29,735 nt of DNA from a virus: positions 1 to 29,735 of IMG/VR virus record IMGVR_UViG_3300030329_002366, one strand, 5' to 3'. Shown piece after piece: positions 9,400 through 17,554 of the stretch (position 1 is its first letter; every line of letters starts with the position of its first letter). A model generated the notes under the pieces. The model was not told the origin of the DNA. It did no database searches and saw only the letters and a list, made by a program, of their open reading frames with translations. A program made the position numbers and the translations under genes.

Positions 9400-9587
9400 T
9401 ATTTTTTACCTCCTTCTTTGGTATTTTTTATTTCTGTTAAATGTTCTTTTAATGATTTTGGAACATCTTTAACCTCTATCACTAAACCTTCTTTTAGCCA
9501 TAAATGTTTTGATGCTGAACCAAAGGCATTATAATTTTTTGTATCATCTAACTCATAGTAAGATGATTTTGCTTTATATTTAGCCAT
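9399..9587 (-). CDS. Small hypothetical protein of the tail block
   Basis: This encodes 62 residues from ATG 9587 with AAGGAAA upstream. It begins MAKYKAKSSYYELDDTKNYN and carries a GLVIEVKDVPKSLKEHLTEI segment, and it is charged, with no membrane segment or Cys pair. It lies between the tail terminator and tube genes and overlaps the tube start. Similar small proteins with a 'W-L-K-E-G-x-V-I-E-V' pattern occur near capsid and tail genes of phages, sometimes as decoration or joining proteins, but I cannot assign a role. Confidence 0.65.
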   Translation of the reverse strand: MAKYKAKSSYYELDDTKNYNAFGSASKHLWLKEGLVIEVKDVPKSLKEHLTEIKNTKEGGKK

Positions 9588-9597
9588 ATCTTTTTCC

Positions 9598-10035
9598 TTA
9601 TCCTAAATTATTTAAATGTTCACAACTAAAGTTCCAAGATGTAGCGAAGTAATCTTCATGTTCCTCATCTACTTCTACACCTAACTCATTATCACCACTT
9701 CTTAAATTATAAGCAGTAGTTGAATCTGCTAATGATAATGTTGGATTATCATGTATAAGTGCTTCCAATATACTTACTTGATTCAGTATATAATCTTGAA
9801 ATTGTGCATTATTTCTATTTACAAAATAATAAATTATATCTATGTTAAAAGTTCTGTGTTCAGATTTACTTGTAACATCACCTTGTTCTGATCCTGTTGG
9901 AATCAGTCTAATAAATTGATTAGCTTTGCTTTTTTCATCAAAACCACTAAAAACAGGACATTTCATTTCAGCTTTAATTTTACTCTTTAAAGCCACTAAA
10001 ATATTTTTCCAAGTGTTTGTATAGGTAACTGCCAT
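9598..10035 (-). CDS. Tail terminator / tail completion protein
   Basis: This encodes 145 residues from ATG 10035, overlapping the connector stop as TAATG. It begins MAVTYTNTWKNILVALKSKI and has a central beta pattern (RTFNIDIIYYFVNRN) followed by a helix (FQDYILNQVSILEALIHDN) and an acidic C-terminus with two more strands. The size and order match tail terminator proteins (gpU-like) that cap the tube and join it to the head. It sits between the connector and tail tube genes, the expected place. The assignment rests on size, pattern and position. Confidence 0.65.
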   Translation of the reverse strand: MAVTYTNTWKNILVALKSKIKAEMKCPVFSGFDEKSKANQFIRLIPTGSEQGDVTSKSEHRTFNIDIIYYFVNRNNAQFQDYILNQVSILEALIHDNPTLSLADSTTAYNLRSGDNELGVEVDEEHEDYFATSWNFSCEHLNNLG

Positions 10036-11024
10036 TATCTAACCATTTCAATAGTAGCATTGCTTTTATTTGTTTGTTTCCTGTGGCTACCATATACTTC
10101 TATTTCCCATACATCACCATCCGTCGCACTTTCACCTTGAAACCTTACATAAATTCCTGAACCACCAACTAATTCCTGTAATCCACCTGTAATTTTATTA
10201 GAAGAAGTTACTGCACCAAATAATTTATCATTTGCCAAATAATGTGTTTTATAGCTTGACACTCCATATGCCCCAGAATCTTCTATCTCCACCTTCAGCA
10301 AATCATAATGTCCTCCAGTATATTCACCTGCAAGTTCTACTATATCCATAGTGCCTGATACATTTCTATATCTTATAGAGCCTTTTTTATCATTAGCATC
10401 AACCTCATGTGATAGTTTATATATACCATCATTTAACTTGTCAATTAATCCTGTTCTCTCTGCATTAGTAACTAAAGAATGATAATAGTCTGCTTCTTCT
10501 GAAGCACCTTCTTTTGCTCTTATGAGATTAGCAGTTGCAATATAACATACTGCCTTAATTATAATTGGATCATATTCTTCAGCAACAGATAGTGCTGCTG
10601 TATCTGAATCAACCTGCTTAATCTTTTCAAGAGGTGTTGAATATCTTGCATCTAAATAATTATGTAGTTCTAATGAAGCATCAACCAAAGATTGATTTAA
10701 AAAATCTTCAAAATCTACACCTGCCTCAAACAGTTGTTCATTAATTGTAGTTGAAGAATAATTACTATTATAATATTCTACTTGATTAGTAGCACTTGCA
10801 TAATACCATTCCCCATTACTATCTACTGCACCTGAAGATGATTGTGCTGCTGCAAGTTCTTCTCCATTTACAAATAATTGTGTAACATATCCACTATCTC
10901 TAAACAAATGAAGATTACCTGATGTTAAAGTTGGGTATATTTGAACTTTACTATCAAAGTCATTTACTCTGTTGAAGTATTTTGTTAAATCTGATATTCC
11001 TGCGTATTTAAAATTAGTTGCCAT
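10035..11024 (-). CDS. Head-tail connector-like protein with extra C-terminal domain
   Basis: This encodes 329 residues. The N-terminal half is mainly helical: 'ISDLTKYFNRVNDFDS', then FEDFLNQSLVDASLELHNYL and 'YDPIIIKAVCYIATANLIRAKE', a pattern like gp6/gp15-type head-completion adaptors, in which helices track cumulative occupancy of the connector. The segment at about residues 25-100 and the C-terminal ~110 residues are beta-rich (SGTMDIVELAGEYTGGHYD, VWEIEVYGSHRKQ). It precedes the tail terminator gene. The family assignment is moderate. The extra beta-rich domain makes it about twice the usual adaptor length. Confidence 0.6.
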   Translation of the reverse strand: MATNFKYAGISDLTKYFNRVNDFDSKVQIYPTLTSGNLHLFRDSGYVTQLFVNGEELAAAQSSSGAVDSNGEWYYASATNQVEYYNSNYSSTTINEQLFEAGVDFEDFLNQSLVDASLELHNYLDARYSTPLEKIKQVDSDTAALSVAEEYDPIIIKAVCYIATANLIRAKEGASEEADYYHSLVTNAERTGLIDKLNDGIYKLSHEVDANDKKGSIRYRNVSGTMDIVELAGEYTGGHYDLLKVEIEDSGAYGVSSYKTHYLANDKLFGAVTSSNKITGGLQELVGGSGIYVRFQGESATDGDVWEIEVYGSHRKQTNKSNATIEMVR

Positions 11025-11027
11025 ATT

Positions 11028-12755
11028 TTATCCTAACACTAAGATTTCTATTTTTGAGTTTTTAATTGGATTTACACTTCTTGCTTTTATTAAGCTAATT
11101 GAGTTATATGCACCTGAAGCATAATTAATTCCACCTGAATGTGCTGAATGTGATTGACCATGTATTTTAAACTCAGCTTCTGGATGTGAAGCCAACGTCC
11201 AACTACAATGACCTCTAACATAATCAATACTACCTACTATATTATCCATATATCTTAGATTACCTTGTCCATCATCAAATATAAACGCATTTTCATTTAA
11301 AACTGATTGTCCTGTAACTCTATCAGTTATTGTTTCTGGTGCTAAAGAAGAAGCAGGACCAAAACAGATAGTATCTGTTGCTCCACCACCATGTTCAGAA
11401 CCAAGCAGATCAGGAACACCACTTGCCAATGAAGGAAATCTACCAACACCAAATGGCGTTGTTCCTGATACATTAGCAATACCTATTCTTGTTTCTGAGT
11501 GATTACTATTAGATTTTACCCTTACATCACCATTGTGTAAAAATATTGAAACAGATTTATTTAATAATCCTGAGCCTGTTGTTTTTGTTTGTGTATTGAT
11601 TGCTGCTTGAATTTTAGGCAATACTGCATTTACAGAGCCATTAAATGTTAAGTCTGACGCATCAGTTGTAAATGCTATTGCAGTTTCACCTGTTACACTA
11701 CCATCATCAATTCCTCCATCACCAAATTCATCAACAACTAAGTGAAATGTATATGTAGTAGATGCTGCCAAACCTGTATTAGTGCTTGGTGTTATACCAT
11801 TTAATCCCCAATCTAAATGTCCACCTTGAGTATAACCTATTTGTATTGCAACACTACCAGCTACCAATCCAGAAGCTACATCTGTACTTGTTCTTGCGTA
11901 TCCAAAAAACCCACCTCTTTGTTTAAACCTTCCTTTTTTATCAGACATACATCTGCCTGAATTATAAGGTAAATATTCATTTCCAAAAAAATAATTAACT
12001 TCTTCATCGTTTGTTATTGCACCTGCATTAGTTCCAAGCAAACCTCTTTTAATTGTTAAAACATTTGAAGAAATAGAAACAACCTCTACAACCTCATCAG
12101 GCGTATCTCCCAATATTAATAAATCTTCAGGCTCAAAATAATCACCATCATCAACAGTAAAAGTTGTTGCAGTTACATCTGAAACAGTACCATCAATTAA
12201 AACATCTGATCCTGCACCATAAGTTGTACCTGATATTGCTGCTGCTTTTCTATATTCATTACCACTATTGATATCTTTTGGAACTATTGATATATCACCT
12301 ACACCTGCATTTGCAGCAGATTGATAAACAATACCATCAGAAGGATCATCTGTTGTTGAATAACTTACTGCCCTTGCATTTGGTAAATACATAAATTCAC
12401 CTGCTGGTAATAAAAAACTCCAAGTTCTTTTAGCAGTTGCACCACCACCACCAACATCTATTGAATTTCTTACATCAACGCTACTACTATCCTTCCAATC
12501 TTGTGTAACCATTAATATCTCGGCAGTTATATTACTTACATTTTTAACAAGTATTGCTTGTGGTGCATTAATCTGCGTTGCTGTGGTTGTTAAACTTGAT
12601 TCTCCCTGACTTGTCATTATAGTCATAAACGCATCCGTAGAATCTAATTCTTGATTTAATGTATATACATCATTATATCCTTTGCTAATAGAGCAAGTAT
12701 AGTTGTTGTCTGCACTTATAGCCAAATCTGTTTTAAATCTTTTTTTAATCGCCAT
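11028..12755 (-). CDS. Large virion structural protein, possibly head decoration or adhesin
   Basis: This encodes 575 residues from ATG 12755 with GGAG upstream. The protein is rich in Thr, Ser, Gly and Asp with short beta strands, typical of virion surface proteins, with no membrane segment. An internal region (FTVDDGDYFEPEDLLILGD... VVEVVSISSNVLTIKRGLLG, about residues 197-245) looks like a small beta-barrel insertion found in phage structural proteins. The last 60 residues contain HGQSHSAHSGGINYASGAYN. It lies between the adhesin-like proteins and the connector. I do not recognise a definite family, and a fibre, decoration or neck role are all open. Confidence 0.6.
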   Translation of the reverse strand: MAIKKRFKTDLAISADNNYTCSISKGYNDVYTLNQELDSTDAFMTIMTSQGESSLTTTATQINAPQAILVKNVSNITAEILMVTQDWKDSSSVDVRNSIDVGGGGATAKRTWSFLLPAGEFMYLPNARAVSYSTTDDPSDGIVYQSAANAGVGDISIVPKDINSGNEYRKAAAISGTTYGAGSDVLIDGTVSDVTATTFTVDDGDYFEPEDLLILGDTPDEVVEVVSISSNVLTIKRGLLGTNAGAITNDEEVNYFFGNEYLPYNSGRCMSDKKGRFKQRGGFFGYARTSTDVASGLVAGSVAIQIGYTQGGHLDWGLNGITPSTNTGLAASTTYTFHLVVDEFGDGGIDDGSVTGETAIAFTTDASDLTFNGSVNAVLPKIQAAINTQTKTTGSGLLNKSVSIFLHNGDVRVKSNSNHSETRIGIANVSGTTPFGVGRFPSLASGVPDLLGSEHGGGATDTICFGPASSLAPETITDRVTGQSVLNENAFIFDDGQGNLRYMDNIVGSIDYVRGHCSWTLASHPEAEFKIHGQSHSAHSGGINYASGAYNSISLIKARSVNPIKNSKIEILVLG

Positions 12756-12763
12756 TTTTCTCC

Positions 12764-13537
12764 TTAACCTGTAATATGATATTTAACTGTTACTTGTAAA
12801 CCATAATCTGAATTGACTGAATCAGGTCTAAATGCAAATAAAATTATTTTACCAGCAGATACATCAGCTGATTGTATAGTCATTTGTTGATAATATAATT
12901 GCTCATCACCTGCGTTCACTATATCATCACCATCGGCTAAAACCACACCATTTGACAAATTACCACCATCAGCATCATTATCTGTATTAACGTCATAACT
13001 CATTAGATGACACCTTGTTGTATCGCCAGTACCAGTATCTGCTGCACTCCACCAAACCACCCTATCAATAGTGATGTTATCCATAACGTGCCAATAAGAG
13101 TTCACAATTCTTTGTGTGCTACCAGTAAAAGATACTGATGTATCAGGATCATCCCCAGTACCTATTGTTGCTAATGCTCCTGTAAATAACGCATCTATTG
13201 GAATTGCCCAATGGTTGTTTGATGTCATTGCAGAATGACCTGATGAAAGTGAAAAAGACTGATATTGAGTGTTTACATGAACACCATTTGCTTTTACGTA
13301 GTTATTTGTAGTGTCTACCAATAACTTGCTTGATCCACTTGCATTTTGAACATCTAAAGCAGTTGTATTGTTTGTTGCTGATTTAACAAGCAATGACCTA
13401 TCTGAAACCTGCAAAGCAGTACTTGAACCTTCTCCTGTTTTAAGTGATTTTAATGTAGTGGTAACTCCATTATTTGAATTATCTACATAGGTTATATCTT
13501 TGTATGTTTCTGCTGGTGATTTACCTGTCAAACTCAT
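12764..13537 (-). CDS. Tail-fibre / receptor-binding-like protein A
   Basis: This encodes 257 residues from ATG 13537, with AAGGAC upstream. It begins MSLTGKSPAETYKDITYVDN, an opening commonly seen in fibre-like proteins of marine phages, followed by short repeat-like strands (TALQVSDRSLLVKS, TALDVQNASGSSKLLVD) that suggest a beta-helical shaft. From about residue 140 to the end is a globular beta-rich module (NITIDRVVWWSAADTGTGDT ... IQSADVSAGKIILFAF). This module resembles the C-terminus of the 323-residue protein just upstream. A receptor-binding or capsid-fibre role is inferred from this design. Confidence 0.7.
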   Translation of the reverse strand: MSLTGKSPAETYKDITYVDNSNNGVTTTLKSLKTGEGSSTALQVSDRSLLVKSATNNTTALDVQNASGSSKLLVDTTNNYVKANGVHVNTQYQSFSLSSGHSAMTSNNHWAIPIDALFTGALATIGTGDDPDTSVSFTGSTQRIVNSYWHVMDNITIDRVVWWSAADTGTGDTTRCHLMSYDVNTDNDADGGNLSNGVVLADGDDIVNAGDEQLYYQQMTIQSADVSAGKIILFAFRPDSVNSDYGLQVTVKYHITG

Positions 13538-13599
13538 TAATTTTTGTCCTTATTTGTTTTATAATATAATATATTAAATGTTTTTTTAAACATATATTT
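13538..13599 (-). other. AT-rich intergenic gap before fibre protein A
   Basis: These 62 nt contain almost only A and T, including an ATGTTT/AAACAT inverted repeat (about 13579-13594) and TATTATATTATAAAAC downstream of it. The stretch could be a promoter (-10-like TATAAA) or a weak processing site ahead of the structural operon. No conclusive signal is visible. Confidence 0.3.
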
Positions 13600-13701
13600 T
13601 TATTGATTGTTAATCCAATCCACAATTTCATTTATCTTATCTATTATTTCATCTAACACATCTTTGTAATCAGAATCACCATTTTTTTCCAATTTATCCA
13701 T
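13600..13701 (-). CDS. Very small acidic protein (33 aa)
   Basis: The ATG at 13701 overlaps the stop of the 323-residue fibre-like gene as TAATG, and the frame runs for 33 residues to TAA at 13600. The product begins MDKLEKNGDSDYKDVLDEII and continues as an amphipathic helix ending in DWINNQ. It may be a fibre-assembly helper or a short coiled coil. The coupling and codon use support translation, but no family is recognised. Confidence 0.55.
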   Translation of the reverse strand: MDKLEKNGDSDYKDVLDEIIDKINEIVDWINNQ

Positions 13702-14672
13702 TAATCATATTCTCCACTTATTGTTATAGAAAAATATAAATCTTGATTTCCTGTATTTGAATCTTTTTTAAGAAATATATATAATTGCTCTCCTGCTGAA
13801 ATACTATTACCTGAACTAATATCTTTGCTTTCTACAAAATTTCTTGCAGTACTTGAAACCTCAATGGCATCAGTTCTATCTATTTCTGTTAAACTTGTAG
13901 ATGTAGCATTGTGTGATGTTGTACCTTTAAATAAATAAAATCTAAATGGATCAGTTGCTCCTGTGTCTTGAGCATATCCTACAACTCTTATGTTTGTAAC
14001 TGTACCGTCTGCTGGTGCTATAAAAAAGGTGGAAAAAGCATCCCAAGCATTTACGCTTGTTGGAGAAGATTCAAAATTTGACCAATTATCATACCATATT
14101 CTGTAAAAAGTATAATAATTTGATGTAGATGTATTATTTGTTTTATAGCCACCTACCTGACAATGCCATCTTGCAGTACTACCACCACCTGCTAAAAGAT
14201 TTGTTGCTGTTCCACCATCTGTTTTAAAATATAATACATCACTATTTACATATAAAGAACCATACCCACTTGAAGGTGTATCAGAAACACCTCCAATATC
14301 TTTTAAATGTAATGGACAGGCTGTAGATACCTTGCTTGATTGAGCCACAGATGTTGTGGCATCCTCAGCTATTGAAAATAAACCTTCACCACCAACAGTA
14401 AAAGTTAAAATGTCAGCTGGTGGTTCATAAGATTTTATATAGGTATGTCCATTATCACCATCAAATTTAAGTTTTTTTGCTGCATCAATACTTCCAACTA
14501 AGTTTTTTATTTTTACTTCATTTTCTGATAGTTCAATAGGTGTAGCTTTCTCACCTACTTTTAATACTTTTAAATCACTTTCTAATGTGCTATCATTTGC
14601 AAGGGATACTATGTTTTTTAGCATCCCTTGAAATGTACTGCTTAAAGCCTTCCTTATATCGCTAATTGACAT
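13701..14672 (-). CDS. Tail-fibre / receptor-binding-like protein B
   Basis: This encodes 323 residues from ATG 14672, in a TAATG overlap with a 50-residue gene. The N-terminal ~75 residues form a helix then LKVLKVGEKATPIELSENEV-type strands that could attach to the virion. A middle segment, SGYGSLYVNSDVLYFKTDGG, is the pattern found in many fibre proteins just before a knob. The C-terminal ~130 residues are a beta-rich module (VTNIRVVGYAQDTGATDPFR ... ISAGEQLYIFLKKDSNTGNQ) with the same order of strands as fibre protein A. I infer a host-binding fibre. Two similar knobs in tandem suggest alternate or paired receptor-binding proteins. Confidence 0.7.
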   Translation of the reverse strand: MSISDIRKALSSTFQGMLKNIVSLANDSTLESDLKVLKVGEKATPIELSENEVKIKNLVGSIDAAKKLKFDGDNGHTYIKSYEPPADILTFTVGGEGLFSIAEDATTSVAQSSKVSTACPLHLKDIGGVSDTPSSGYGSLYVNSDVLYFKTDGGTATNLLAGGGSTARWHCQVGGYKTNNTSTSNYYTFYRIWYDNWSNFESSPTSVNAWDAFSTFFIAPADGTVTNIRVVGYAQDTGATDPFRFYLFKGTTSHNATSTSLTEIDRTDAIEVSSTARNFVESKDISSGNSISAGEQLYIFLKKDSNTGNQDLYFSITISGEYD

Positions 14673-14824
14673 TACTTAAATTTCTTTATAATAGGCTTTA
14701 TTTTCTTCCATAATTCGTCATCTTTTTTAGATTTAGTATTTTTTACTATCAAATCACCAACAAAAAGCAATACTGCTTTACCACCTTTTTTAGCAATCCA
14801 TTTACCCAATAATGCTTTAACCAT
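14672..14824 (-). CDS. Small basic protein with possible membrane segment (50 aa)
   Basis: The ATG at 14824 overlaps the stop of the upstream 92-residue gene as TAATG, and the TAA at 14672 overlaps the next ATG the same way. The 50-residue product begins MVKALLGKWIAKKGGKAVLL and continues FVGDLIVKNTKSKKDDELWK, so it has a short hydrophobic stretch flanked by Lys. It sits at the end of the lysis block and may be a holin-associated peptide. The two-sided coupling argues that it is real. Function is unknown. Confidence 0.6.
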   Translation of the reverse strand: MVKALLGKWIAKKGGKAVLLFVGDLIVKNTKSKKDDELWKKIKPIIKKFK

Positions 14825-15102
14825 TAGTTATCCTTCCTTAACCCTTTAAGTAATCCTTTAAGTGCTGCTCCAAAAGTGTTCTCAATTAAGTCAATAAAAT
14901 ATGGTTCTATTGTTTTATTCCATAAACCTTTGGTCCATTTCCACTTAGATAATCCAAGCGTTATTGCTACGCCTGAACAATAGGATATTGTTTCCACCCA
15001 AGAATACAATTCTTTGTTAGGTATTCTTTTTAGCATCCATAATACTGCTGCACCTGATCCACCACCTATTATTAAATTTAAGTTATTAGTTAAAAATTCC
15101 AT
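14824..15102 (-). CDS. Membrane protein, holin candidate
   Basis: This encodes 92 residues from ATG 15102, coupled by TAATG and preceded by GGAGAG. The N-terminal region NLIIGGGSGAAVLWMLKRIP and the central segment SYCSGVAITLGLSKWKW give two possible membrane spans. The C-terminal half is amphipathic and basic, ending LKGLLKGLRKDN. Small size, two spans, a charged tail and a position two genes from an endolysin-containing block fit a holin. No specific holin family is recognised. Confidence 0.55.
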   Translation of the reverse strand: MEFLTNNLNLIIGGGSGAAVLWMLKRIPNKELYSWVETISYCSGVAITLGLSKWKWTKGLWNKTIEPYFIDLIENTFGAALKGLLKGLRKDN

Positions 15103-15317
15103 TAGTTAAACTCTCCTTTATCTATTAATTCAATGTTATCTATCCACGCTTCCACCACTTCTAATCTTTGAACCAAATCCTTGTATTGTGATTTTTTAAA
15201 CATTGGTGGATGTGAATCTTTTTTTAAATGAGCAACCATTATCTCTAATTGCTCAATATATCTTGCTTGTTTATTTATTGCCTTCCATAATATGTCTATT
15301 TTTTTATCTGAAGTCAT
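15102..15317 (-). CDS. Small coiled-coil protein of the lysis block
   Basis: This encodes 71 residues from ATG 15317, which lies inside the end of the 33-residue membrane-peptide gene. It begins MTSDKKIDILWKAINKQARY and is helical throughout, with heptad-like spacing of Ile/Leu (IEQLEIMVAHLKKD, LVQRLEVVEAWIDNIEL). It has no membrane segment or Cys. It may partner with one of the small membrane proteins beside it. The ribosome site is weak. Confidence 0.6.
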   Translation of the reverse strand: MTSDKKIDILWKAINKQARYIEQLEIMVAHLKKDSHPPMFKKSQYKDLVQRLEVVEAWIDNIELIDKGEFN

Positions 15318-15405
15318 CTTTATTAAGTATTCCTTTACTTATAAGGTAGATTCCACCATAGAATATAATCATGAAACCTAATCCAAATAACAATAATTTA
15401 AGCAT
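15304..15405 (-). CDS. Small membrane peptide (33 aa)
   Basis: The ATG at 15405 opens a 33-residue frame to TAA at 15304. The peptide is nearly all one membrane span, MLKLLLFGLGFMIIFYGGIY, with a short charged tail (SKGILNKDDFR). A GGGATAG sequence lies about 8 nt upstream. It fills the gap between a BhlA-like holin candidate and the coiled-coil gene. Lysis accessory peptide is a reasonable guess. Confidence 0.5.
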   Translation of the reverse strand: MLKLLLFGLGFMIIFYGGIYLISKGILNKDDFR

Positions 15406-15423
15406 TACTATAACTATCCCATG

Positions 15424-15732
15424 TCAATATTTTTTGTTTTCATTTCTTTCTTGCATTCTTAAAAACTTTTCTCTTAATCCATTACCACTTAACTTAGCTA
15501 TTACTTCTACTAAAGTCTTATAACTATTCTCAATTCCTTTTTGTTCTAATTGCATCTTCTTTTGCTGATCAATTAATTTTATTAATATTCCCTCAACCCT
15601 GCCAAAAGATTCTCTCAATTCTCTTGTTAATTCATCTTGTATAAATTTAGTGGATTTAAATATATAGAAAGCCATACCTATACTCATAGCTACTGCTATT
15701 CCATATCTATCTAATATTGCAAACCAATCCAT
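15424..15732 (-). CDS. BhlA/UviB-like holin candidate
   Basis: This encodes 102 residues from ATG 15732, coupled by TAATG to the metallophosphoesterase stop and preceded by AAGGTGG. The N-terminus DWFAILDRYGIAVAMSIGMA continues FYIFK to form one membrane span (about residues 8-27). It is followed by a long amphipathic helix (FIQDELTRELRESFGRVEGI ... LIDQQKKMQLEQKG) and a basic tail. This one-span-plus-coiled-coil layout matches BhlA/UviB holin-like proteins. It is the best holin candidate in the window. Confidence 0.6.
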   Translation of the reverse strand: MDWFAILDRYGIAVAMSIGMAFYIFKSTKFIQDELTRELRESFGRVEGILIKLIDQQKKMQLEQKGIENSYKTLVEVIAKLSGNGLREKFLRMQERNENKKY

Positions 15733-16928
15733 TATACTACCACCTTAAATATTGTTGTTCCTTGATTTACTTTGTCATGACTTTTAGCATTATATGCTTC
15801 TAATGACTTATCAATATTATACATATCATCTTCATAATGCTGTAAATCAATCTTAATACCATCTCTATTACCATTCTCATAAAATATATAACAATTCTGT
15901 GATGCCCTCCCTGCTAAGTTTAAAGCCTTCTCACTATAATCATTTGCTCCTACCATACTGCTTGATCTTGAAAAGGTATCTCCCACCCTTGCAGAATGTA
16001 TATGACCAAATATCACATAATCTACATTAATCCCTCTTGCCTTATACCTTCCCATTAGTTGAGTTACACTTGTATCTAAACCCTTCTTAATAGAACCATT
16101 ACCATGTAACATTAATAGATTTTGTCCTGCTACCTCAACTACTAATTCAGTAGGATCACCATTAATAAAGTTAATATCTGAATCTTTAAATATATATTCA
16201 AGTGTCTTAAAGATTGTGAAGTCATAGTTATCAGATGCTAACATCTTACTCCAGCCCCAATCTCTTTTAACTCTTGATTCATTACCAGTAACACTTGCAA
16301 TAGATACATTAAAATGCTCATTTAATTCAAGTATTATCTGTTGAAATATATCTACTGCTAAAAAGGTAGCCTTTGCTCTATTAGTAGCCATTGATAACAA
16401 TTCATCTAATCTTCTATCTGAATTAAGTAGATCACCTGTTTGTGCTATTAGTATATTGCTTACATTTTGTGATTTAAAGAAAGATATTGCCCTTTTAACA
16501 AAGTATTTACATCTTTTGGATGCAACACTAAAGTCGTACTGATTATGCCTTAAATCTATTAGTTCATTCATGTGTACATCAGAAAATTGTATTACTCCAC
16601 AAGCAGATGAAGTTCTTTCATGTGATTTTGTAAGTGTACTTAGCTTATATTTGTCAAAAATCTTTTTTAATTCTGCATTATATCTGGCAACTGCATTTTC
16701 TACTCTTGCATATTCCCTAAATGTCTTTCTTTCAATTCTATTTAAATCTTGGTATGATTGTTTTTGCTTTGCTAACTTGACATTAGATTGGAGGATTTCA
16801 ACATCATCAGGTTGCATTGGATGTATTGTTTTATATTTGCACTTCTTACATCCCCACCTTTGTCTATCTCTTTCCCAACCCTGTTTATTTAGCTGTTTAC
16901 TAAAACAATTCGGACAAACAAGGTCCAT
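15732..16928 (-). CDS. Zinc-ribbon metallophosphoesterase
   Basis: This 398-residue protein starts at ATG 16928 with AAAGGA upstream. Residues 1-33 form a zinc ribbon (C5, C8, C27, C30). Residues 45-95 are a helical linker. Residues 110-330 show the calcineurin-like phosphoesterase motifs: FSDVHM (D117, H119), TGDLLN (D166), TGNES (N216), LHGNG (H275) and FGHIHS (H309, H311). The usual GNH(E/D) motif reads GNES here, so the catalytic His of that motif is absent although the metal-binding Asn is kept. The family hydrolyses phosphodiesters or phosphomonoesters with two metal ions, and the zinc ribbon suggests nucleic-acid binding. Such genes recur in phages with no settled role. Its place inside the lysis block is odd. 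Confidence 0.85.
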   Translation of the reverse strand: MDLVCPNCFSKQLNKQGWERDRQRWGCKKCKYKTIHPMQPDDVEILQSNVKLAKQKQSYQDLNRIERKTFREYARVENAVARYNAELKKIFDKYKLSTLTKSHERTSSACGVIQFSDVHMNELIDLRHNQYDFSVASKRCKYFVKRAISFFKSQNVSNILIAQTGDLLNSDRRLDELLSMATNRAKATFLAVDIFQQIILELNEHFNVSIASVTGNESRVKRDWGWSKMLASDNYDFTIFKTLEYIFKDSDINFINGDPTELVVEVAGQNLLMLHGNGSIKKGLDTSVTQLMGRYKARGINVDYVIFGHIHSARVGDTFSRSSSMVGANDYSEKALNLAGRASQNCYIFYENGNRDGIKIDLQHYEDDMYNIDKSLEAYNAKSHDKVNQGTTIFKVVV

Positions 16929-16931
16929 ATA

Positions 16932-17108
16932 TTATTCCTTTATAAGATACCCTAAAACACTTGTAATCAAGAATGTTACACTTGCACCAACACCCTTAAT
17001 CCAAGAAATGCTTTTCTCATTATCCCTCACTCTACCATTTATATCATCAACTCTTTTCCTGATATATTCTAAATGATTTATAACTAATTCCGTGTCTTGT
17101 TTATTCAT
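16932..17108 (-). CDS. XhlA-like small membrane-associated lysis protein (58 aa)
   Basis: The ATG at 17108 overlaps the end of the endolysin gene by 8 nt, and the frame ends at TAA 16932, leaving 3 nt before the next ATG. The product has an N-terminal amphipathic helix (DTELVINHLEYIRKRVDDIN) that continues GRVRDNEKSISWIKG into one membrane span (VGASVTFLITSVLGYLI). This is the layout of haemolysin XhlA-type phage proteins, which work with a holin and endolysin in some Bacillus phages. It is adjacent to the endolysin, which supports a lysis role. Confidence 0.65.
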   Translation of the reverse strand: MNKQDTELVINHLEYIRKRVDDINGRVRDNEKSISWIKGVGASVTFLITSVLGYLIKE

Positions 17109-17547
17109 TGGCTTTTATAAAATGTTCTATTGTTCCTGCTCCAAGTTCTGTGTTGTATACTCTTTTCCAGTATTTGGCTTGTGCTTCAAGATCATCCCAA
17201 CTTGGTATTGGGTGTTTGTCCCTTCTGTATTTTAATCTACAAAAGGCAACCTGTAATGCTATATTAGATAATAAAGAAAACTCTAAATCATTCCCTAATC
17301 CTAATCCAACTAATTTGTCTTTGAGTTTCTGTCTGTAGGCTACATAGTTATCAAGAGTGTCTTGTGCAGTTTCTAATTCAACTTGAAAAAATCCTATTGC
17401 TGGACCATTACCCATTTGTCTTAATGTTCTATATCCTGATTCAGCCATACCTGTTCTCATAACTAATGCTAAAGCATCATCACTATAACAATTCAGCTTA
17501 TATAATACTGCTTCAGCAATTTCTTTAACATCATCTATTAAAGGCAT
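17101..17547 (-). CDS. Lysozyme-like endolysin
   Basis: This encodes 148 residues from ATG 17547, preceded by AAGGT. The sequence 'VMRTGMAESGYRTLRQMG' is followed by GPAIGFFQVE, which resembles the catalytic Glu and substrate-groove region of the lysozyme / lytic transglycosylase fold, with E36 as the likely catalytic acid. The C-terminus AKYWKRVYNTELGAGTIEHF is a pattern I associate with phage lysozyme-like proteins. There is no signal peptide or cell-wall-binding domain, so it would need a holin. Several small membrane proteins sit next to it. A virion-borne peptidoglycan hydrolase is an alternative. Confidence 0.65.
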   Translation of the reverse strand: MPLIDDVKEIAEAVLYKLNCYSDDALALVMRTGMAESGYRTLRQMGNGPAIGFFQVELETAQDTLDNYVAYRQKLKDKLVGLGLGNDLEFSLLSNIALQVAFCRLKYRRDKHPIPSWDDLEAQAKYWKRVYNTELGAGTIEHFIKANE

Positions 17548-17554
17548 ATTTACC

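Noticed and set aside
13538-13599. Strong promoter or terminator in the AT-rich gap
   Set aside because: Only weak, low-complexity matches are present and the inverted repeat is A/T only without a firm U tract. Listed only as a gap.
16570-17076. Long open frame on the plus strand opposite the phosphoesterase gene (168 residues)
   Set aside because: It lies antisense to a gene with clear motifs, is rich in Leu, Ser and Cys as expected of a complementary frame, and has no ribosome site. All supported genes are on the minus strand.
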